From: Streptomyces sp. Isolate_45
GTDB taxonomy: Bacteria > Actinomycetota > Actinomycetes > Streptomycetales > Streptomycetaceae
DNA length: 42,856 bases
Direction of reading: 5' to 3'
Assembly (NCBI RefSeq): GCF_024721315.2
Contig: NZ_JANFAK020000067.1
Span: 1-42,856, forward strand
Shown: piece by piece, positions 32,828 through 39,408 of the stretch
How the letters are laid out: each line of letters opens with the position of its first letter
Numbering within the stretch: the first letter of the stretch is position 1
The notes under the pieces: model-generated
Told to the model about the DNA's origin: nothing
Seen by the model: the letters and a program-made list of their open reading frames with translations, nothing else
Database searches by the model: none
Position numbers and translations under genes: made by a program

Positions 32828-34075
32828 GTGTCACCTGATGCTACCCCGAACCCGTACGCCGATCCGCTGGTCTTCGGCCAGAGAATGCAGATCCTCCGCC
32901 AACGCCGAGGACTCACCCGCGAGCAGCTCGGCGGCCTCACCGCCCGATCCGCGTCGTGGGTCAAGGCGGTGGAAACCGGCCGTCTGAAAACACCGACCCT
33001 GCCGCTGATCCTCAGGATCGCCGAGGTGCTACGGGTCAGAGACCTGTCCGACCTCACCGGGGACCAACACATGCAAACCAGTCTCTTCGCCGGCCCCGGG
33101 CATCCCCGGCTCGCCGCTGTGCAGGCCGCCGTCAACGCGCTGCCGCTCGACAGCCGCGAAGCCCCGCCCGCAGCTCACCTTCAGGCCCGCCTCGCCCGGG
33201 CGTGGCAAGCCCGGCACTCGGCACCAAACCACCGCGAAGTCGTCGGTGTCTTGTTGCCCGAGCTGATCCGCGACGCTCAAGCCGCCGTCCGGCAGGCCGA
33301 GATGCTCGCCGACCGCAAGGCCGCCCAGGCGGCACTCGCCGAGGTCTACGCGCTCGCGCAGTTCTTCGCCGCGTACCAGCCGGACCCCGCGCTTCTGTGG
33401 CGTCTCGCCGACCGGGGGATGACCGCCGCTCAGGACGCGGAGGACCCTCACGCCATCGGCGTGGCTGCCTGGCTCCTTGCCCAGGCTCACCGCGACTCTG
33501 GACCCGCTCATCTCGATGCAGCCGACACGGTGACGCACGAGGTCCTGGCGCACTTGGAACCGCTGCTGCCGGACGCCGAGGACGACGTGCGGGCCATCAC
33601 CGGGGCCCTGGTCTTCGAGGCTGGGTACACAGCGGCCCGGCGTGGTGAGACCGGTCTGGCCTGGAGTTACTGGGATCAGGCACGCACGATGGCCAAGGCC
33701 TTGCCCAGTTCCTACTACCACCGGGTGACGTCCTTCTCTCAGGCTGTCATGGGCGCGCACGCGGTAACGGTCGCCGTTGAACTGCACGCCGGTGGGGAGT
33801 CCGCGCGGCAGGCCGCCCGCGCCGAGGCTTCGTCGATCCCGTCCCGGCCACGGCGGGCCCGGCACCGTATCGAGCAGGCCCGCGCGTACCACCTCGACGG
33901 GCAGCCTGACGTGGCGCTGGCCACGCTCGCGCAGGCTCACGTGGCGGCGCCGGAGACCGTGCAGTACAACGGCTTTGCCAAGCGCATCGTGCTGGAGGAG
34001 GCCGAGGCGAAGAGTCCGGCTCGGCGCCGGCGCGCGTCTGAACTCGCTCAACGGATCGGGCTTCTGACGGCTTGA
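32828..34075 (+). CDS. XRE family transcriptional regulator with TPR-like sensory half
   Basis: A 415-residue regulator. Residues 12-75 form an XRE helix-turn-helix (FGQRMQILRQRRGLTREQLGGLTARSASWVKAVETGR). The rest is alpha-helical, with tetratricopeptide-like repeats including LARAWQARHSAPNHREVVGVL and ARHRIEQARAYHLDGQPDVAL. This is the architecture of Streptomyces regulators that bind a peptide or small-molecule signal. GTG at 32828 follows GAGAGGGG; a TAGGCT -10-like hexamer (32787-32792) lies about 35 bases upstream. Two perfect inverted repeats follow the stop, before a run of four small genes that it may control. Confidence 0.88.
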   Translation: MSPDATPNPYADPLVFGQRMQILRQRRGLTREQLGGLTARSASWVKAVETGRLKTPTLPLILRIAEVLRVRDLSDLTGDQHMQTSLFAGPGHPRLAAVQAAVNALPLDSREAPPAAHLQARLARAWQARHSAPNHREVVGVLLPELIRDAQAAVRQAEMLADRKAAQAALAEVYALAQFFAAYQPDPALLWRLADRGMTAAQDAEDPHAIGVAAWLLAQAHRDSGPAHLDAADTVTHEVLAHLEPLLPDAEDDVRAITGALVFEAGYTAARRGETGLAWSYWDQARTMAKALPSSYYHRVTSFSQAVMGAHAVTVAVELHAGGESARQAARAEASSIPSRPRRARHRIEQARAYHLDGQPDVALATLAQAHVAAPETVQYNGFAKRIVLEEAEAKSPARRRRASELAQRIGLLTA

Positions 34076-34080
34076 CAGCA

Positions 34081-34101
34081 AGGGGCACAATCTGTGCCCC
34101 T
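34081..34101. promoter_or_regulatory. Perfect palindrome AGGGGCACA-N3-TGTGCCCCT
   Basis: Nine-bp perfect arms with a 3-base spacer begin six bases after the XRE stop. The short spacer and symmetry suit a dimeric helix-turn-helix protein, so I read it as a candidate operator for the XRE regulator; it could also be its terminator. Confidence 0.55.
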
Positions 34102-34118
34102 GCGACTACTCGGCCGCC

Positions 34119-34155
34119 CCTACCGTCGTCCTACCAACCCGCTGACGACGGTAGG
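34119..34155 (+). promoter_or_regulatory. 12-bp inverted repeat covering the ribosome-binding site
   Basis: CCTACCGTCGTC (34119-34130) pairs perfectly with GACGACGGTAGG (34144-34155) across 13 bases. The right arm runs into GTAGGGAG, the ribosome-binding site of the 69-residue gene at 34168, so an RNA hairpin would partly hide it. It could be an operator, a translational switch or both. Confidence 0.55.
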
Positions 34156-34167
34156 GAGCGCAAACTG

Positions 34168-34377
34168 ATGGCCGAGGTGTACGAGTACGTCCCGCACGCC
34201 CTTCTCCGCAAACGGGTTCGGGACATCGCGTCCGGTGTCGAGGGCGAGCTGATGGCCGTCGTCCACGAGAACGTGTCGGACACCGCGATCGAGCACTGGG
34301 TCGACCTCGCCTACATCCGGTCCGCATCCGGCCACGAGTTCTCGACCGTCATCGACAACATCGAGGCGACGGCGTGA
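34168..34377 (+). CDS. Small protein of unknown function (69 aa)
   Basis: A 69-residue soluble protein (MAEVYEYVPHALLRKRVRD...) that I do not recognise. It is mixed charge, likely alpha/beta, with no Cys or membrane segment. ATG follows GTAGGGAG at nine bases. It is the first gene after the XRE regulator and the paired palindromes, and its stop overlaps the next small gene as GTGA. Co-regulation with that set is an inference from position. Confidence 0.72.
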   Translation: MAEVYEYVPHALLRKRVRDIASGVEGELMAVVHENVSDTAIEHWVDLAYIRSASGHEFSTVIDNIEATA

Positions 34378-34514
34378 TCCGCCAAGAGCTGGCTCCGACC
34401 CGCCGCGGCTGTACCCACTGCCGCGCCACCCCGGCACCCGGCGCCGGCCCTGAGGGCGGGGCGACGATCCACGCGAAGGGCTGCCCGCGCGGCGGTCGGA
34501 CCGGAATCCGCTGA
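34374..34514 (+). CDS. Small Cys-containing protein (46 aa)
   Basis: GTG at 34374 overlaps the upstream stop as GTGA and encodes 46 residues. RRGCTHCRATP near the N-terminus and HAKGCPRGGRTGIR near the end give three Cys and two His, which could form one zinc-ribbon-like site. There is no strong ribosome-binding site, so coupling to the 69-residue gene is likely. Family unknown. Confidence 0.55.
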   Translation: MIRQELAPTRRGCTHCRATPAPGAGPEGGATIHAKGCPRGGRTGIR

Positions 34515-34597
34515 ACTCGCGGCCGCCGGCGCTCCGCCGTTTCCCGGTGGCCGGGCCCCCACTCCTGCACGTTCCTGCATACGACCGAAGGAGAAGC

Positions 34598-35155
34598 ATG
34601 TCCACTCCGCCCGTACCACCCTGCTCCACCCGGCCCGGCAACCCGGTCCCGCCGTCCGCGCGCGCCTTGCTGTCGGATGCCCAGTTCAACGACGTCCGCG
34701 CCACCGTCCTCGACGACAACCCGGGCATGGAGCCCGAGATGGCCAGCCGCCTCGTGATCGAGGCCCTCAAGTTCGTAGCGGCAGCCGCCCTGTTCCCGAC
34801 GGTGCGGATCGCCCCGACGCGCGAGGTCGACGAGGGCTGGCACGCGCTCATCCTCCACACCCACCTGTACGCCTCCCTGACGAGCCGCTTCGGCCGGATG
34901 GTGCACCACTACCCGGAGCGGCCGGACCAGACCCGCCACGACCCCGACGTCTTGACCCGGACGATCGCTTTGATCGAGCAGGCCGGCTACACCCCGGACG
35001 CCGAGCTGTGGGTGGGACCGAAACGGTCGCTCGTGTCCGTCGCGACGAACTGTTCGCACACCCCCGTGCCCGGAGGGTGCGGGCCGATCAACCCCGGCAA
35101 CTGCGCCACGCACGGCGGCGGTGGCGACGGCGACGGGGACGGGGACGGGGAATAG
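34598..35155 (+). CDS. Glycine-rich-domain-like protein with acidic DG tail
   Basis: A 185-residue soluble protein. The core EVDEGWHALILHTHLYASL, followed by FGRMVHHYPERP, resembles the conserved N-terminal region of bacterial glycine-rich-domain-containing proteins, with several His and acidic residues that could bind metal. Residues after about 150 are different: three Cys in NCSHTPVPGGCGPINPGNC, then a run of Asp-Gly repeats to the end. The function is unknown. ATG has a textbook GAAGGAG. It follows the 46-residue gene by 83 bases and is probably in the same operon. Confidence 0.7.
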   Translation: MSTPPVPPCSTRPGNPVPPSARALLSDAQFNDVRATVLDDNPGMEPEMASRLVIEALKFVAAAALFPTVRIAPTREVDEGWHALILHTHLYASLTSRFGRMVHHYPERPDQTRHDPDVLTRTIALIEQAGYTPDAELWVGPKRSLVSVATNCSHTPVPGGCGPINPGNCATHGGGGDGDGDGDGE

Positions 35156-35187
35156 GCTCAGCGCACTCGCGACGAAAGGGTGATGGC

Positions 35188-35394
35188 ATGACCGCGGCCG
35201 AGGCACACCAGTTCCACGTCTCCATGAGGCAGCACGGGATCCGGGGGTTCCTGATCCCTGCCGACCCGGACCGTCCCGACGGGGCATGGCTCGTGGCCGA
35301 CAAGGACGGGCGAGACATCACATCCGCTGTCTACGCCCAGGTGCTGACCGCGCGCCAGCAGCAGCCTCAGCGGGGCTTCGTCGTCTCGCGCTGA
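35188..35394 (+). CDS. Small protein of unknown function (68 aa)
   Basis: A 68-residue soluble protein (MTAAEAHQFHVSMRQHGIRG...), unrecognised. GAWLVADKDGRDITSAVYAQVL suggests a small alpha/beta fold. ATG at 35188 follows GAAAGGG. It lies 32 bases after the Gly-rich-domain-like gene and is the last of the small set. A GC hairpin follows at 35405-35435. Confidence 0.65.
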   Translation: MTAAEAHQFHVSMRQHGIRGFLIPADPDRPDGAWLVADKDGRDITSAVYAQVLTARQQQPQRGFVVSR

Positions 35395-35404
35395 TTGAAG
35401 ACCG

Positions 35405-35435
35405 CCCCGGCCGGCAATTCCCCCGCTGGCCGGGG
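35405..35435 (+). terminator. GC hairpin ending the small-gene set
   Basis: CCCCGGCC (35405-35412) pairs with GGCCGGGG (35428-35435) across 15 bases, ten bases after the 68-residue gene. The loop is long, so this is a moderate call. Confidence 0.5.
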
Positions 35436-35583
35436 TACTCCCTGGCCATCCGCGTCAGGTCGAGGCTCCCTTGAGTCTGACTTGACCTGGCATTTTGGTG
35501 GGGATGCACCACGTTCAGACATGTGATTCGACCAGTATGGCGATGTCCATGACGAACTTGAGCCACATGCTCCGCTTACCAGC

Positions 35584-35735
35584 CTAGTCCCGCACGAGAT
35601 GCGCGAGCGGCACGCCGATCGCCTCGGCGATGAGGATCAGGATGAGGATGAGCGTGTCGAGGAGCGCGCTGGCCTGACCGCGCTCGATCCGAACGTACGA
35701 GTCAGGCAGGATCCTGAAGAGACGGCCCAGGCCGT
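35584..35735 (-). pseudogene. Remnant of an XRE helix-turn-helix gene
   Basis: The minus frame ending at TAG 35586-35584 encodes SYVRIERGQASALLDTL and then EAIGVPLAHLVRD, the second half of an XRE DNA-binding domain. Between them the helix reads LILILILI, because the hexamer CTCATC occurs four times (one copy CTGATC); intact relatives have one ILIA there. Upstream the frame dissolves into non-XRE sequence. There is no start codon with a site, so it is a fragment. Confidence 0.6.
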
Positions 35736-35804
35736 TCTCAGCGGTCACCTCGCAGCCCGGACCTGGCCGGCCGCGAGGTGCAGGACCTTGGCCGGACGAG
35801 ACGC

Positions 35805-36452
35805 CTAGAAGGGGAGGCCGATCAGGCCCCACCCGCGGGCGCCGGCCTCGGTGGCCGCGTCGCCCCACTCGCGCAGCAGTGCCGCGGCGGCGTCGAAGCC
35901 GGCGGGGCGGCCCGCCCAGCCGGCGGCCTCGTCCGCGAAGGGCCCGCGGAGTTCCTCCAGTCGGGGTGCGGCCAGCTGCCAGGAGCGGACCAGCTCCGAC
36001 ACCTCGTCCGGCGCGCTGAGCAGGAGCACCCGGGGGCGCCACGGAGCGGGGTCGTCGGGGAAGCCGCGCGCGGCGGGCCGCTCCTCCTCCGCGGTGGCCG
36101 TGGGGTCCTGCCACGTGTGGTCGGCCGGGTCGTCCCAGAACAGGCCGCGCAGGAAGTGGTCCAGGGCGTCCCGCAGTTCGGGCGCGACCGAGGTCCGCAC
36201 GTCCTCCCAGGCGTTGGCCAGCCGGGGGTGCCAGCCGTAGGAACCGGTGGTTCCGTGGAACCGGTACTCGGCGCACCAGGACACCTGCCGCTGCCACGCC
36301 CAACCGCCCGTCACCGCGTGGTCGGCGTCTTCGCACGCCGCGCAGCAGAAATCGGGGCAGGCGGCATCACGCAGTGCGTCCACCCTGTCGTCCGCCGGTA
36401 TCCGCGCCAGGTGCTCCCAGTCGACCATGAGCACGGTGATGTCGAGTCCCAT
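35805..36452 (-). CDS. Conserved actinobacterial hypothetical protein (215 aa)
   Basis: A 215-residue soluble protein I cannot assign. It begins MGLDITVLMVDWEHL, has a Cys-rich patch CPDFCCAACEDAD near residue 32 and many Trp (including WDDPADHTWQDP), and a helical C-terminus. No catalytic motif is clear. The ATG at 36452 has no ribosome-binding site, but TAGCCT ends six bases upstream, so a leaderless transcript is likely. Neighbours are gene remnants on both sides. Confidence 0.7.
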   Translation of the reverse strand: MGLDITVLMVDWEHLARIPADDRVDALRDAACPDFCCAACEDADHAVTGGWAWQRQVSWCAEYRFHGTTGSYGWHPRLANAWEDVRTSVAPELRDALDHFLRGLFWDDPADHTWQDPTATAEEERPAARGFPDDPAPWRPRVLLLSAPDEVSELVRSWQLAAPRLEELRGPFADEAAGWAGRPAGFDAAAALLREWGDAATEAGARGWGLIGLPF

Positions 36453-36460
36453 CGGGACAG

Positions 36461-36978
36461 GCTAGTCGGCGGACGTGACGGCCGCGCGGACGGATCGTGG
36501 GCGGCCGGGGCCGGACGACGACCACAGGATGCCGGTCACGGTCCCGGACGGACGCCCTCGCCGAGGAGATCCGTATCCCGCTGGAGGGCCGAGGACCGGC
36601 CACGACCGACGGAGAGCGAGCGGACCGGTGATCCGGGACCCGCAACGTCCGGCCGGCGCCCTCCGAAGGCGGCCCCACCCCGCTGACCGAGGACGAGGAG
36701 CGGCGCGCACGGGCGACGCCGTTCGGCGAACTCGGCCGCACGATCGCCGAACGCGGCCGGGTGCGCCACCCCGCGCACTCGCCGGAGGAGCGGCGCCGCC
36801 TCGTCGGGGTCGCGCACCGGCTCCAAGCCCACTGGGGCCGGTAGGTGTTCGTCGAGGCCGAGGACCGGCGTGCGGTCAGGCCCCACCTCGCGGGGTACGG
36901 CCCGGCCCGGCTACGCCTGCTCCCGACGGGCCTTGGCCGGCCCCGGCGGCGCCCCGGGGCGGCCGGTGGGGCGGTCGC
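36461..36978. other. Gene-poor stretch with decayed coding remnants
   Basis: About 520 bp without an intact gene. On the plus strand 36632-36844 is open for 70 codons, with TPLTEDEERRARATPFGEL and RVRHPAHSPEERRRLVG before a TAG. It looks like real protein but has no start codon before about codon 48. Just upstream, DALAEEIRIPLEG stands in another frame, after an ATG at 36529 that reads MPVTVP. I read these as debris of one or two small genes. Confidence 0.35.
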
Positions 36979-37566
36979 TCAGAAGTTGGCGGGCGGCAGC
37001 GGGAGGGGCAGGCCGGGCAGGCCGTCGATGCTCTGCGCTATGTGTTCCTTCTTGGCGAAGTAGGCGCTCAGCGAGGCGTCGTCCTCGCGCGAGAAGCGCC
37101 TGCCGTGCAGGTCGCGTTCCTCGTCGTACGACATGAACGGCACCCCGTACCCGCAGGAGTCGCGGACGAGGTCGGCCGTCACCACGATGATCGCGCGCAG
37201 CCCGTGCAGGGTCGGGTCGATGTCCGGGAAGTGCGCGAGGAGTTCCTTGAAGCGCGGGTCGTCACGGAAGACGGGCTCGCCGCGGCCGTGCACCCGAACG
37301 ATGTTGGGCGGTCCCTGGAAGGCGCACCACATCACCGTGATCCGACCGTTCTCCCGCAGGTGCGCGATGGTCTCGGCGGTGCTGCCGGCGAAGTCGAGGT
37401 AGGCGATCCGCTGCTCGTCGAGCACCGCGAAGGAGCCCTTGAGGCCCTTCGGGGAGAGGTTGACCGTGCCGTCGCCGACCAGCGGGGCGGTCGCGGTGAA
37501 GAAGATCGGCTGCTGCTCGATGAAGGTGCGCAGCCTGCCGTCGATGCGTTCGTAAGTCTTTCCCAT
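36979..37566 (-). CDS. Pyridoxamine 5'-phosphate oxidase family protein
   Basis: A 195-residue split-barrel flavin-binding protein. PIFFTATAPLVGDGTVNLSPKG is the family's first strand pair, and IAYLDFAGSTAETIAHLRENGRITVMWCAF is its FMN/F420-contact region. Stand-alone members reduce or bind flavin or F420 cofactors; the substrate is unknown. The ATG at 37566 follows TTAGAC directly, with TAATCC a few bases earlier, so it may be leaderless. TGTCTAA occurs at 37566 and 37598 on the plus strand, a possible operator pair. Confidence 0.85.
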   Translation of the reverse strand: MGKTYERIDGRLRTFIEQQPIFFTATAPLVGDGTVNLSPKGLKGSFAVLDEQRIAYLDFAGSTAETIAHLRENGRITVMWCAFQGPPNIVRVHGRGEPVFRDDPRFKELLAHFPDIDPTLHGLRAIIVVTADLVRDSCGYGVPFMSYDEERDLHGRRFSREDDASLSAYFAKKEHIAQSIDGLPGLPLPLPPANF

Positions 37567-37666
37567 GTCTAAGGATTATCCGAGGAAAACCTTCGCCTGT
37601 CTAACGACTACTCGGGGCTTCGTCACCTCGTGCGGGTGCCCGCCTCCGGGCGGGCACCCGCCGGGG

Positions 37667-39172
37667 TCAGCCGGCGGCCTTGGAGCGCTGCCACTCCTCG
37701 GCGTAGTCGTTGAAGATCGCCCGGAGGTGGTGACCGATCTTCAGGTAGTCGAGGTCGTCGAGGTTGGCCAGGGAGACCCGGACCGACCACTGGGGGCCGT
37801 CGAACCCGCCACCGTTGAGGAGGACGACGGAGGTCTGTTCGGCGAGTCGGAACAGCGGGTCGACCGGTTCGTAGTTCTTCTCCGGGAAGTCGGCGAAGTC
37901 CTTGCCGTGGACCCGTTCGGCCTCGGCGAGCAGGTCCAGCTCGATGTAGTAGCCGGCCCGCTTGTCGTCCTCGCTGATCTTCATCCGGGCGCCCTCCAGG
38001 AGGAGGTCGAGACGCCGGTGGACGATCTGTCGGATGCGGGCCTTGTAGGCCTGCCCCTCGTCGAGCATGTCGAAGAGGGAGAAGAGCACCATCATCGTCT
38101 GCTGCGGCAGCGACAGGCCGGCGGTGTGGTTGAGCGCGACGGACCGGGAGTCGGCGACCAGCCGGTCGATGAAGCGGATGGAGCCCGGATCGAGGGTCAG
38201 GGTCCCGTACCGCTTGGCGAGGCGGTCCTTCCGGTCCTGGGGGAACGCCGCGATCATCTCGTCGATGACGTTGTCGTCGTGCAGGCCGATGACGCCGAGC
38301 CGCCGGCCCGTGCAGCCGTAGTGCTTGGAGTACGAGTACACGAGCAGGGTGTTGCACGGGAGCTCGGCGGCGAGGGAGCGGAAGCCCGGTACGAAGGTGC
38401 CGTAGACGTCGTCGGTGACGATCAGCAGGTTGGGGTTGGGGCCGGCCACGATCTCCTTGATCTGATCGGCGACCCGGTCGCTGAGCGCCAGGGACGGCGG
38501 GTTGCTGGGGTTCACGAGGCAGACGAGCTTGACGGCCGGGTCGGCGAGCTTGGCGATCTCCTCCTGCGGGTAGCGCCACTGGCGCACCCCGGTCTCGGCG
38601 AACAGGCTCGCGGAGACGTTGACCACCTCGAACCCGAAGGTGTCGAGTTCGGGGATCTCGATGTAAGGGTTGAACACCGGGGCCAGCAGGGCGATCTTGT
38701 CGCCCTTGTGGAGGATCCCGTTCTTCATCAGGGAGTCGAAGATGTGGCACATGGCGGCCGTGCCGCCCTCGGTGGCGAAGAGCGAGAGGGTGTCGTGCGG
38801 CGGCCGCTCGTCGAACATCTCGTCGGAGACGTAGCCGCGGACGATGTGCTCGGCGTGGGTCAGCATCCGTTCCGGGACCGGGTAGTTGTCGCCGGTGATC
38901 GCGTCGGTCAGCTCGTGGATGAAGGCGTCCTTGTCGAACGGCCGGCGCGTCAGGGCGTACTGGACGCAGGCGGAGAGCATCTCGACGCCCGGGAGCTCGG
39001 GGTGGCGGCGCACCCATGACTCGAAGCGACCGCCGATGCCCTTCTCCTCCGGCATCCCGCCGAGGTCGTCGGCGGTCCAGACACGACGGGACTCGTCGAG
39101 GGCGAAGTAGCCGAGTGCGTAGAAGGCCTCGCGCGGACCGGTCGCGATCCAGTTGGGGTTGCCGCGCCGATT
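37667..39172 (-). pseudogene. aspD: Aspartate 4-decarboxylase, N-terminally truncated by a deletion
   Basis: The frame from about 39172 to the stop at 37667 encodes an aminotransferase-fold enzyme matching AspD (aspartate aminotransferase/4-decarboxylase). It has GNPNWIATGPREAF, ATEGGTAAM, VNPSNPPS, TDDVYGTF, and YSYSKHYGCTGRRLG with the PLP Lys. Full-length AspD has about 40 further N-terminal residues, which are absent. Instead the DNA upstream encodes, in another frame, the N-terminus of an AspT antiporter (39167-39296). The reading frame is open but has no normal start at this end. Internal ATG/GTG codons could start only a shorter product. It is probably inactive. Confidence 0.75.
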
Positions 39173-39296
39173 CGGTGGCGGCGCCGGCCAGGAACCCGCC
39201 GAGCGTGATCGGGCCGACCCGCAGCTTGCCGAGGAGGTAGCCGGCGGCCAGGCACAGGAACAGGGCCGGTTCGGGATGGTCACGCAGCACGCCCAC
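39167..39296 (-). pseudogene. aspT: Aspartate-alanine antiporter, N-terminal remnant
   Basis: GTG at 39296 opens MGVLRDHPEPALFLCLAAGYL and continues LGKLRVGPITLGGFLAGA, the first membrane segment of AspT/YidE-type transporters, after a GGGGTGA site. After about 40 codons the frame meets AspD sequence in a different phase, so the rest of the antiporter is gone. AspT and AspD normally form an aspartate:alanine exchange/decarboxylation operon that generates proton-motive force. Confidence 0.68.
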
Positions 39297-39408
39297 GGGC
39301 CGTCACCCCGATCCGGCGGGGCCCCCGGAGGCCCGGGGGCAACGTGTCGACATTTCCCCGCCCTCACCCGGTGGGCGCGGGCCCGCCCACCGGGTGGGGC
39401 CGTCCGGG

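Noticed and set aside
32371..33135. A 254-codon minus-strand frame upstream of the broken regulator
   Set aside because: It overlaps the intact XRE gene antisense and shows no XRE or TPR sequence.
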